This document shows positions 46,536-54,165 of a stretch of DNA of 63,956 nt, in pieces. This DNA comes from Schlegelella_A sp036496385 (GTDB lineage Bacteria; Pseudomonadota; Gammaproteobacteria; Burkholderiales; Burkholderiaceae_C): NCBI GenBank assembly GCA_036496385.1, contig DASXLD010000131.1:1-63956 (forward strand), written 5' to 3'. Position 1 is the stretch's first letter; every line of letters begins with the position of its first letter. Made by a program: the position numbers and the translations under genes. Under the pieces are notes generated by a model, which worked only from the letters and a program-made list of their open reading frames with translations, did not search any database and had not been told where the DNA came from.

Positions 46536-47390
46536 ATGGAGCCGGTCCTCGTCACGCAGGCGCTGAACGCGCTGTATGGAATCGCCTCGCTGGCGATCGT
46601 CGCGCTCGGCCTGGCGGTCGTGCTCGGCCTCCTCGGCGTCCTCAACATCGCGCACGGCGAGCTGGTCATGGTCGGCGCCTACTGCGCGTGGGTGGTGCAG
46701 TCGAACGGCTGGCCTTATGCCTGGGCCGTCCCGCTGGCACTCGTCGTCTGCGGCGCGCTCGGCTACACGGTCGAGCGCTGGCTCATCCGGCCGCTGTACC
46801 GACGGCCGTTCGACACTCTCGTCGTCACCTGGGGGCTGAGTCTGTTGCTGCGCAAGTGCGCCGAGGCGCTTTTCGGCCTCGGCTACAAGAGCCTGAACGA
46901 GCCGATCGGCGGCACGGTCGACGTGCTCGGCGCGACCTATCCGCGCTACCGCCTGGTGCTCGTCCTCGTCAGCATCGCCATCCTCGGCGGCCTCGTCGTC
47001 TGGTACGGACGCAGCCGGACCGGTGCGCGCATCAAGGCGATGGCCAGCAACCCGGACCTGGCGCGTGCACTCGGAATCCCGGTGCGCCGCTACGCCGCCA
47101 TGACCTTCGTCGTCGGCACCTGCCTGGCCGGTCTGGCCGGGGTACTGATCGCACCGCTCGCGCCGGTGCAGCCGTTCATGGGCCTCGATCACATCCTGAT
47201 GTCGTTCTTCGTGCTCGTCGTGGGTGGCCTCGGCAGCGTCGGCGGCCTGCTCACGGGCTCGACCGTCATCGGCGGCAGCAACAGCGTCGTCTCGGCGATC
47301 AGCGACAGCACCGGCGGCTACTTCTCGGTGCTCGCCCTGGCCATCGTCTTTCTCTGGCTGCGGCCGCGCGGCATCCATGCTCAGGGCTAG
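46536..47390 (+). CDS. ABC transporter permease, LivH/UrtB type
   Basis: A 284-residue membrane protein of the LivH family with about eight hydrophobic segments. LGLLGVLNIAHGELVMVGAYCAW is the signature near the N-terminus, with GARIKAMASNPDLARALGIPVRRYAAMTF as the ATPase-contact loop and GGLGSVGGLLTG towards the end. It pairs with the LivM-like half of the next gene, which it overlaps by 14 bases. Confidence 0.92.
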   Translation: MEPVLVTQALNALYGIASLAIVALGLAVVLGLLGVLNIAHGELVMVGAYCAWVVQSNGWPYAWAVPLALVVCGALGYTVERWLIRPLYRRPFDTLVVTWGLSLLLRKCAEALFGLGYKSLNEPIGGTVDVLGATYPRYRLVLVLVSIAILGGLVVWYGRSRTGARIKAMASNPDLARALGIPVRRYAAMTFVVGTCLAGLAGVLIAPLAPVQPFMGLDHILMSFFVLVVGGLGSVGGLLTGSTVIGGSNSVVSAISDSTGGYFSVLALAIVFLWLRPRGIHAQG

Positions 47391-49101
47391 CGCAGCCGTC
47401 CTGGCGCTGCTGCTGCTGCCATTCGCGGCCGGCGACTTCTGGGCATATCAGCTCGGCCTGCTCTACCTCTACGCCATCGCCGCGCTCGGCCTGGGCCTGT
47501 GCTGGGGTCGTGCCGGCTTCCTGCCGCTCGGCCAAGGCCTCTTCTTCGGCCTCGCCGCCTATCTCTCGGGACTGGCGCTGATCGCCTTCGACGCAAGTCC
47601 GTGGCTCATCGTGCTGGTGCCGCTGGCGGCAATCGCCTCGGGCCTGCTGGCCTTGCTCATCGGCACGCTGGTCTTTCGTCGCCGCGGCGAGAGCGGCCCC
47701 TACTTTTCGATGATCACGCTGGCCCTGTCGCTGCTCGCCTTCCAGCTCGCCAACAACTGGGAGTCGGTGACGGGCGGATTCAACGGCCTGAAGGGCATCC
47801 CCGGGCTGCCCGGCCTGGACAGCTTCACCGCCGCCTACGACGTCGCCGCGGTCGCCCTCGTGGTGTCGTACGTTTTCGTCGCGTGGCTGTATCGCTCGCC
47901 GCTCGGCGTGCTCTGGTCGGCGCTCGCGCACAACGAGCGGCGCGTCGTGATGTTCGGCTTCGACACCAACCGCCTGAAGGCGATCGCCTTCGGTGTCAGC
48001 GGCCTGCTTGCCGGCATCGGCGGCGCGATCTATGCGCCGCAGCAAGGCCTGGTGACACCGCAGCTGTGCGGCTTCCTCCTCTCTGCCGACCTCGTCGTCT
48101 GGGTCGCCGTCGGCGGCCGCGACCGCCTGCTCGGTCCCGTTCTCGGTGCGATCGTCATCGGTGCGGCGACGAGCTCGATGCGCGACCGCTTCGCCTTTTG
48201 GGAGATCGCGATCGCCCTCGTGTTCATCGTCGTCGTCGTGCTCGTTCCGCAGGGACTGGTCGGCATCCTGACGCCGCTCGAGCGTCGCTTCAGGCGAAGG
48301 GCCAACCCCAGGCCAGCAGCGATTCCCGCACCGCCGCGCGCCGACGCGACGGGCGCGGCCCGACTGGCCCTCGAGGACGTCGATGTGCAGATCGGCGAAG
48401 TGGCGATCCTGAGCCGGCTTTCGCTCGTCTTCGCACGGCCGGGCATCTTCTGCGTGATCGGTCCGAACGGCGCCGGCAAGACCTCGACGTTCAACATGCT
48501 GACCGGCGAATTGCCTTTGCGCGGCGGCAATGTGCGCTTCGACGGCAAGGCGCTCGACCGGATGCCGACGCACCGCATCATCCAGCTCGGAATCGGCCGC
48601 AAGTTCCAGATTCCGTCGGTGTTCCCGGCACTCGCGATCGCCGACAACGTCGCCATCGCCCTCTGGAGCGGCCGCGCGTCGTGGCGCGACCTGCTGCGGC
48701 CGCGCTCGCGCCGCTGGACCAGTCCGGTGCTGGAGGCGCTGGCGGCGCGCTATTCGTTTCTCGCCGATCCGGTGCGCCTCGCGTCGGCGCTCTCGCACGG
48801 CGAGCGGCAGATCCTCGAGCTTGCGATGGCGCTCCTCGGCGAGCCTCGCCTGCTGCTCCTCGACGAGCCGTGTGCCGGCCTGTCGCCCCGCGAGACGGCG
48901 CAGGCGATCGAGATCATCCGCTGGGCGAGCGAGCGGCGCGGCGCAACCATCGTCGTCATCGAACACGACATGAGCCTGGTTCGCGAACTCGCCGAGCATG
49001 TCTTCGTGCTGCACAACGGCAGCTTGCTTGCCGAAGGGAGCGTCGCCGAGGTGCAGGCCGACGCTGCGGTGCGCGCGGTCTATGTCGGAGCCGAGAAGTG
49101 A
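47377..49101 (+). CDS. fused ABC permease (LivM/UrtC type) and ATPase (LivG/UrtD type)
   Basis: A 574-residue fusion. Residues about 1-310 are a LivM-type permease (GLGLCWGRAGFLPLGQGLFFGLAAY; SPLGVLWSALAHNERRVVMFGFD; ending in LVPQGLVGIL). A basic/Pro-rich linker follows. Residues about 330-574 are a LivG-type ATPase with Walker A GPNGAGKTST, IGRKFQIPSVFPAL, signature LSHGERQ (H replaces the usual G), Walker B LLLLDEPCAGLS and the VIEHDMSLV switch. A fixed one-to-one ratio of membrane and ATPase parts is implied. The ATG at 47377 overlaps the previous gene by 14 bases. Confidence 0.92.
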   Translation: MLRASAAVLALLLLPFAAGDFWAYQLGLLYLYAIAALGLGLCWGRAGFLPLGQGLFFGLAAYLSGLALIAFDASPWLIVLVPLAAIASGLLALLIGTLVFRRRGESGPYFSMITLALSLLAFQLANNWESVTGGFNGLKGIPGLPGLDSFTAAYDVAAVALVVSYVFVAWLYRSPLGVLWSALAHNERRVVMFGFDTNRLKAIAFGVSGLLAGIGGAIYAPQQGLVTPQLCGFLLSADLVVWVAVGGRDRLLGPVLGAIVIGAATSSMRDRFAFWEIAIALVFIVVVVLVPQGLVGILTPLERRFRRRANPRPAAIPAPPRADATGAARLALEDVDVQIGEVAILSRLSLVFARPGIFCVIGPNGAGKTSTFNMLTGELPLRGGNVRFDGKALDRMPTHRIIQLGIGRKFQIPSVFPALAIADNVAIALWSGRASWRDLLRPRSRRWTSPVLEALAARYSFLADPVRLASALSHGERQILELAMALLGEPRLLLLDEPCAGLSPRETAQAIEIIRWASERRGATIVVIEHDMSLVRELAEHVFVLHNGSLLAEGSVAEVQADAAVRAVYVGAEK

Positions 49102-49805
49102 GCGGCGAAGTCCGGGCGCCGCGGCTCGCTTTCGAAGCCTTGACCGGCGGCTACGGCGGCGTCGATGTCGTCCGGGGCGTTTCGGGCGGCGTGGCCGCCG
49201 GCGAAGTGCTGTGCGTGATCGGCCGCAACGGCGTCGGCAAGACGACGCTGCTGAAGATGATCTTCGGCGAAGTTGCCTGCCGCGCCGGCGAGATTCGCCT
49301 CGAAGGTCGCCCGATCCACCAGCTCGAGCCGGTGCGGCGGCGCGCTGCAGGCATCAGCTATTGCCCACAGGAGCGGCCGGTATTCGATGACCTGAGCGTA
49401 CGCGACAACCTGACGCTGATGCGGCCCGAGCGCAACCTCGACGCGTACGCGCATTCCTTCGCTCGCTTTCCAATCCTCGCCCGTCGCCTTGCCCAGCACG
49501 CCGGCACCCTGTCCGGCGGCGAGAAGAAGATCCTGTCCTTCGCCCGCGGTATGGCCGAAGCGCAACCGCTGCTGCTCCTCGACGAGCCGAGCGAAGGCGT
49601 GCAATGGGAGAGCATCGTTCACATGGCCGAGTCGATCGGAGAAGCGAAGGCGCGAGGCATGGCCTTGGTCGTCGTCGAGCAGAACCTCGCCTTTGCCGAG
49701 CTGATCGCCGACTCGTTTCTGGTCATCGAGCAGGGAACGACCGTACTGGCGGCGACGAAGGCTGAAGTCGGACGCGATCGGTTGCTGCAGTACCTGCATG
49801 TCTGA
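49098..49805 (+). CDS. ABC transporter ATP-binding protein, LivF/UrtE type
   Basis: A 235-residue ATPase that completes the importer. Walker A is GRNGVGKTTLLKMIFG, signature LSGGEKKIL, Walker B LLLLDEPSEGVQ; the SEGVQ form is seen in UrtE-like urea transporter ATPases. GTG 49098 overlaps the stop of the fusion gene (GTGA). The module ends here; the next coding direction is reversed (mscS). Confidence 0.92.
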   Translation: MSGEVRAPRLAFEALTGGYGGVDVVRGVSGGVAAGEVLCVIGRNGVGKTTLLKMIFGEVACRAGEIRLEGRPIHQLEPVRRRAAGISYCPQERPVFDDLSVRDNLTLMRPERNLDAYAHSFARFPILARRLAQHAGTLSGGEKKILSFARGMAEAQPLLLLDEPSEGVQWESIVHMAESIGEAKARGMALVVVEQNLAFAELIADSFLVIEQGTTVLAATKAEVGRDRLLQYLHV

Positions 49806-49839
49806 CGAGCACCGGACTCGCCCGCAAAGGTCATCGTCC

Positions 49840-49884
49840 GAGTTCGCGCGACTCGGCAGGGTCGAGTTCGCGTTCGCCGCCTAG
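49840..49884 (+). pseudogene. 3'-end remnant of a hydratase gene, direct repeat of 42927-42971
   Basis: These 45 bases match the last 45 bases of the hydratase gene at 39 positions, in the same orientation and up to the stop codon. Read in frame they give EFARLGRVEFAFAA-stop, compared with EYAQLGSVEFVFAA-stop in the intact gene. Most changes are at wobble positions or conservative, as expected for former coding sequence. No start or other coding part remains upstream. The terminal CTAG overlaps the mscS stop, as the intact copy overlaps the luxR stop. Confidence 0.8.
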
Positions 49885-51188
49885 CCGCCGCCCCCCGGCG
49901 TGTCAGGCGGCGCCCCGCTCGGTTCGGTGACGACGACGGCGCGGACGACGCGCTGCGGGAACGGGATCTCGACCCCTTCGCGGTTCAGGACGGCGAGCAC
50001 CGCGAAGTTGACCTCGGACTTGACGTTGCCCTTGCCGTTCTCGGCATCGCGGATCCAGAAGTTGACCGCCAGGTCGATGCCGTCGGCGGCGAATGCCGCG
50101 AGCTGCACCGACGGCGACGGATCGGCGATGACGCGCGGCACCGTCGCGACCGCCGCCTCGAGGAGTGGTTGGAGGCGGCGGACGTCGCTGCCGTACGCGA
50201 CCTGCACCGCCGACTGCACGAGCACGCGCGGATCGGCGAGCGACAGGTTCTCGACCCGGGTCGTGATCAGCGTCTCGTTGGGGACGATCGCCTCGGCGCC
50301 GCCGAGCGAGCGGATGACGGTGTAGCGGGTGCGGATGTCGGTGATGCGACCCTCGAAGGTGTCGATCCTCACCATGTCGCCGATCCTGAGGCTTCGTTCG
50401 GCAAGGATGACGAAGCCGCTGATGTAGTTGGCGGCGATCTTCTGCAGGCCGAAGCCGAGGCCGACGCCGATCGCGCCGCCGACGACCGACAGCGCCCGGA
50501 TGTCGATGCCGACCGCCGACAGCGCCACCAGCAGCCCGAACAGGAGCAGCAGGGCGCGGATGATGTTGGCGCCCATCTTGCGCAGCGACAGGTCGTGTCC
50601 GCTGCCGCTCGACAGGAGCTTGCGCTCGAGGGCGGCCGAGACCCAGAGCGTGAGCACGAGGACGACAGCGGCACTGATGCCGCCCTCGACGACGTTGCGC
50701 AGCGTCATCTCGGTGCTGCCCATCGTCCAGTGGATGTCGTCCATCGCGTCGAGCAGCAGCGGCGAGATGCCGGTGATCCAGAGGACGACGGAGATCCATG
50801 CCAGCCACGAGATGCTGCGCTCGACCGTGCGCACCCACGCCACGCCGGGGAATGTGCGCCTCAGCACGCGAGCGCTGAGGCGGATGGCGACGAGCGAGAG
50901 CAGGATCGGAATCGCGACCTTGAACACCGCCGGCTTGACCGCTCCGGCGAGGGCGACGCGCGCCGCGTAGGCGAACGCGAGGGCGAGCACCGGAAAGAGG
51001 ACGCCGTCGAAGATGCGGTTGCCGAACCAGACCGAGACGGCCGGCCGGTCGTTGCCACGGATCAGGCGAACGACGATCCACGACGCGACCAGGCAGCCGG
51101 CGAGGATGGCAAGCTCGGCGACGACGCCGGGCCGCGCCAGATCGGCGACGAGCTCGCTGAGCTCGCGCTGGTCGAACGGACGGATCAC
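49881..51188 (-). CDS. MscS-family mechanosensitive channel
   Basis: A membrane channel of the MscS family, about 435 residues from GTG 51188. About five or six helices precede the pore helix and beta domain: VGGAIGVGLGFGLQKIAANYISGFVILAERSLRIGD is the signature, followed by GRITDIRTRYTVIRSLGGAEAIVPNE. It releases solutes under hypo-osmotic stress. The start is uncertain: the frame is open to a TTG at 51299, overlapping the upstream amidohydrolase gene, but those extra residues are unlike the family. The stop TAG overlaps the hydratase remnant. Confidence 0.9.
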   Translation of the reverse strand: MIRPFDQRELSELVADLARPGVVAELAILAGCLVASWIVVRLIRGNDRPAVSVWFGNRIFDGVLFPVLALAFAYAARVALAGAVKPAVFKVAIPILLSLVAIRLSARVLRRTFPGVAWVRTVERSISWLAWISVVLWITGISPLLLDAMDDIHWTMGSTEMTLRNVVEGGISAAVVLVLTLWVSAALERKLLSSGSGHDLSLRKMGANIIRALLLLFGLLVALSAVGIDIRALSVVGGAIGVGLGFGLQKIAANYISGFVILAERSLRIGDMVRIDTFEGRITDIRTRYTVIRSLGGAEAIVPNETLITTRVENLSLADPRVLVQSAVQVAYGSDVRRLQPLLEAAVATVPRVIADPSPSVQLAAFAADGIDLAVNFWIRDAENGKGNVKSEVNFAVLAVLNREGVEIPFPQRVVRAVVVTEPSGAPPDTPGGGG

Positions 51189-51267
51189 CGCCGCCGGACG
51201 CCGCGACGCCCCGAGGGCGGCGATGCAGCGTCGCGAGAAGGCGGGGCGAACGACCCCGGAGGCCTCG

Positions 51268-52200
51268 TCATCGCAACAGCACGCGCAGGTGCGCGACAAC
51301 GCTGCGGGCGAGCGCGCCGAGGTTGTAGCCCCCCTCCAGGCACGAGACGATGCGGCCGTTGGCGTGGCGGTCGGCGACTTCCCGGATCTTCTCGGTGATC
51401 CAGGTGTAGTCGGCCTCGACGAGACCGAGCTGGCCGAGCTCGTCGTCGCGATGGGCGTCGAAGCCGGCCGAGACGAAGACCATCTGCGGCCGGAATGCGT
51501 GCAGCCGCTCCATCCAGTTCTCCTCGATCAGCGCGCGCACCTGGGGACCGCGCGAGTACGGCGCGACCGGCACGTTGACCATGTTCTCGCCCTTGGGCAT
51601 CGCGCCGCTGTATGGATAGAGCGGATGCTGGAAGATGCTCGCCATCAGCACCCGCTCGTCACCGGCGATGATGTCCTCGGTGCCGTTGCCGTGATGGACG
51701 TCGAAGTCGATGATCGCGACCCGCTCGAGGCCGCGGACGTCGAGCGCGTGGCGTGCCGCGACGGCGACGTTGTTGAAGAAGCAAAAGCCCATCGCCTGGT
51801 CGCGGGTCGCGTGGTGGCCGGGCGGCCGCACCGCGCAGAACGCGTTGCCGACCTCGCCGTCGAGGATCGCGTCGGTCGCCGCAACGGCGGCGCCGGCGGC
51901 GTGCATGACTGCCCGAAGCGTGCCCGGCGAGGCGATGGTGTCGGGGTCGATCGCGCGATGTCCGTTGGCCGCTTCGACGCGTTCGAGGAGATCGCGCAGC
52001 TCGGTGACGAAGCCGCTGCTGTGGGCGAGCGCGAGGTCGTCGAAGGCGACGCTCGGCGCCTCGCGGCGCTCGATGGCGAGATCGAGCCCGGAGGCGATCA
52101 GGAGGTCATCGATCGCGTCGAGCCGCTCCGGGCATTCGGGGTGGCCGGCACCCATGTCGTGGCCGCGGCAGTCGGAATGGCTGTAGAAGGCCGTTTTCAT
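51268..52200 (-). CDS. histone-deacetylase-like amidohydrolase
   Basis: A 310-residue zinc-dependent deacetylase of the HDAC superfamily (class II-like, as acetylpolyamine amidohydrolase and HDAH). Motifs are HPECPERLDAI, RPPGHHATRDQAMGFCFFNN, IDFDVHHGNGTEDI (zinc Asp and His), SAGFDAHRDDELGQL and EGGYNL with the catalytic tyrosine. Bacterial members remove acetyl groups from polyamines or other small amides. It is divergent from the moxR gene with only 39 bases between starts, so promoters must overlap. Confidence 0.92.
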   Translation of the reverse strand: MKTAFYSHSDCRGHDMGAGHPECPERLDAIDDLLIASGLDLAIERREAPSVAFDDLALAHSSGFVTELRDLLERVEAANGHRAIDPDTIASPGTLRAVMHAAGAAVAATDAILDGEVGNAFCAVRPPGHHATRDQAMGFCFFNNVAVAARHALDVRGLERVAIIDFDVHHGNGTEDIIAGDERVLMASIFQHPLYPYSGAMPKGENMVNVPVAPYSRGPQVRALIEENWMERLHAFRPQMVFVSAGFDAHRDDELGQLGLVEADYTWITEKIREVADRHANGRIVSCLEGGYNLGALARSVVAHLRVLLR

Positions 52201-52239
52201 CGGACGTTGGAGTCGGAAATATCGAGTAATGTCGGGTCG

Positions 52240-53166
52240 ATGAGCCGACCACTCGCCGCCCAGCTGATCGAACTCGCCAACCAGATTAGCACGATCATCG
52301 TCGGCAAACGGGCGCAGATCGAGGACTGCATCGCCTGCCTCCTCGCTGGCGGCCACCTGCTGATCGAAGACGTTCCAGGCGTCGGCAAGACCACGCTCGC
52401 GCACGCCATCGCGGTCTCGCTCGGCCTGAAGTTTTCGCGCACCCAGTTCACCGCCGACCTGATGCCGTCGGACCTGATCGGCGTCAGCATCTACGAGCGG
52501 ACCAAGGAGGCATTCGTCTTCCATGCCGGCCCGGTGTTCGCGCACGTCCTGCTCGCCGACGAGATCAATCGCGCCGGACCGAAGACGCAAAGCGCGCTGC
52601 TCGAGGCGATGGAGGAGCACCAGGTCACCGTCGAAGGCGAGACCCGTGCGCTGCCGTCGCCGTTCTTCGTCATCGCGACGCAGAACCCGACCGACCAGCT
52701 CGGCACCTATCCGTTGCCCGAGTCGCAGCTCGACCGCTTCCTGATGTGCATCACGCTCGGCTACCCCGACCGCAAGAGCGAGCGCGAGTTGCTTCTCGGC
52801 GGCGACCGGCGCGAGGCGATCGGCCGCCTCTCGCACGTGATGACGCCGGCCGAGCTGATCGCCGCGCAGCAGGCGGTGCAGACGGTGCACGCATCGGAAG
52901 CCCTGCTCGACTACCTGCAGACGCTGATCCAGGCGACGCGCTCGGGCGCCTGGTTCGTCGAGGGCTTGTCGCCGCGCGCGGGAGTCGCCGTGCTGCGCGC
53001 GGCGCGGGCACGGGCGCTCCTCGGTGGCCGCGACTACGTCGCCCCCGACGACGTCCAGTACGTCCTGCCGCAAACGATCGCGCACCGGCTCGTTCCGGTC
53101 GCCGGCGCCGGCCGCGGCCGGAGCGAGCAGGTGCGCGCGATGATCGAAGCCGTTCCGCTGCCGTGA
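52240..53166 (+). CDS. MoxR-family AAA+ ATPase
   Basis: A 308-residue MoxR AAA+ ATPase, a chaperone-like unfoldase or assembly factor. Walker A EDVPGVGKTTLAHAIA (about residues 45-60), Walker B LADEINRAGPKTQSALLEAMEE, sensor IATQNPTDQLGTYPLPESQLDRF, and the C-terminal SPRAGVAVLRAARARALL are diagnostic. MoxR, DUF58 and TgpA form a conserved three-gene set. The stop overlaps the DUF58 start (GTGA at 53163-53166). Confidence 0.95.
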   Translation: MSRPLAAQLIELANQISTIIVGKRAQIEDCIACLLAGGHLLIEDVPGVGKTTLAHAIAVSLGLKFSRTQFTADLMPSDLIGVSIYERTKEAFVFHAGPVFAHVLLADEINRAGPKTQSALLEAMEEHQVTVEGETRALPSPFFVIATQNPTDQLGTYPLPESQLDRFLMCITLGYPDRKSERELLLGGDRREAIGRLSHVMTPAELIAAQQAVQTVHASEALLDYLQTLIQATRSGAWFVEGLSPRAGVAVLRAARARALLGGRDYVAPDDVQYVLPQTIAHRLVPVAGAGRGRSEQVRAMIEAVPLP

Positions 53167-54149
53167 ACACCCACACGCTGACGGCGCCGTGGAACGTCCG
53201 CGCGCACGTTCGCAAGTGGCTCACGGCGCGGCTGCCGCGCACCGACAGCCAGCTGCTGACGCAGGGCAACATCTACATCCTGCCGACCCGCGCCGGCTGG
53301 ATGTTCGCGCTGACGCTGATCGTGCTGCTGCTCGCGTCGGTCAACTACCAGCTCAACCTCGGCTACATCCTCACCTTCCTGCTCGCCGGCAGCGGCATCG
53401 TCTCGATGCACATCACGCACGGCACCCTGCGCGGCCTGACGCTGCACCTGCGCCCGGTCGGGCCGGCGTTCGCGGGCAGCGTGGCGGTGCTCGACGTCGT
53501 CATGTCGAGCCCGACCTCGGCGCGCTATGGCATCGGCCTTCGCCTGCTCGAGGCAGCGCCGTCGACGCTCGCCTGGACCAACGTGCCCGCGGGCGGCCAG
53601 GCGACCGCGCATGTCAGCTACGTACCGCCGCTGCGCGGTCGTCACGACGTGCCGACGCTGAGCGCGGAGACGCGCTTCCCGCTCGGCCTGTTCCGCGCCT
53701 GGACCGTGTGGCGGCCGATCGCACGGCTGCTCGTCTATCCGAAGATCGAGGCGGACGCACCTGCGCTGCCGGCGGCGCGGCCGGTCGCGAGCGGCGCTGC
53801 GCAGGCGCGGCGAAGCGAGGGCGGCGAAGTCGAGGGCGTGCGGGCGTATCGCCGCGGTGATCCGCTCAAGCTGATCGCCTGGAAGAAGGCGGCGCAAGCG
53901 CTCGAGACCGGTGCCGAGCTCGTCAGCCGCGACACCAGCACGTCGGCGCGGCAGGAGCTCTGGCTCGACTGGGCGTCGTGCGCCAGGCTCGACCCCGAGC
54001 AGCGCCTGTCTCGTCTGGCGGCGTGGACGCTCGCCGCGGATCGCGCCGACGCCGACTATGGCCTGCGCCTGCCCGGCATCGAGATCGAGCCCAGCGACGG
54101 CGACGCCCAACGCGTGCGCTGCCTCGAAGCGCTCGCGCTTTGGCAATGA
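53163..54149 (+). CDS. DUF58 domain membrane protein
   Basis: A 328-residue DUF58 protein. Two transmembrane helices (about residues 40-85: TRAGWMFALTLIVLLLASVNYQLNLGY region) are followed by a beta-rich domain and the conserved EVEGVRAYRRGDPLKLIAWKKAAQ block (about residues 220-245), then a von Willebrand-like region. It partners MoxR and the TgpA transglutaminase; the biochemical role is unknown. GTG start, coupled to moxR. The next gene starts 17 bases after its stop. Confidence 0.92.
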   Translation: MNTHTLTAPWNVRAHVRKWLTARLPRTDSQLLTQGNIYILPTRAGWMFALTLIVLLLASVNYQLNLGYILTFLLAGSGIVSMHITHGTLRGLTLHLRPVGPAFAGSVAVLDVVMSSPTSARYGIGLRLLEAAPSTLAWTNVPAGGQATAHVSYVPPLRGRHDVPTLSAETRFPLGLFRAWTVWRPIARLLVYPKIEADAPALPAARPVASGAAQARRSEGGEVEGVRAYRRGDPLKLIAWKKAAQALETGAELVSRDTSTSARQELWLDWASCARLDPEQRLSRLAAWTLAADRADADYGLRLPGIEIEPSDGDAQRVRCLEALALWQ

Positions 54150-54165
54150 CCGCAGGAAGCGCGCC

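Noticed and set aside
43690..46536. Minus-strand open frame of about 950 codons opposite the amidase and binding-protein genes
   Set aside because: Composition is a shadow of the plus-strand genes, which have clear amidase and binding-protein motifs. Similar long shadows at 2083-4188, 11168-13546 and 30404-32380 were rejected for the same reason.
49840..49884. Transposon-type target-site duplication
   Set aside because: The copies are 45 bases, differ at six positions and end exactly at a stop codon in frame; no terminal inverted repeats or transposase accompany them.
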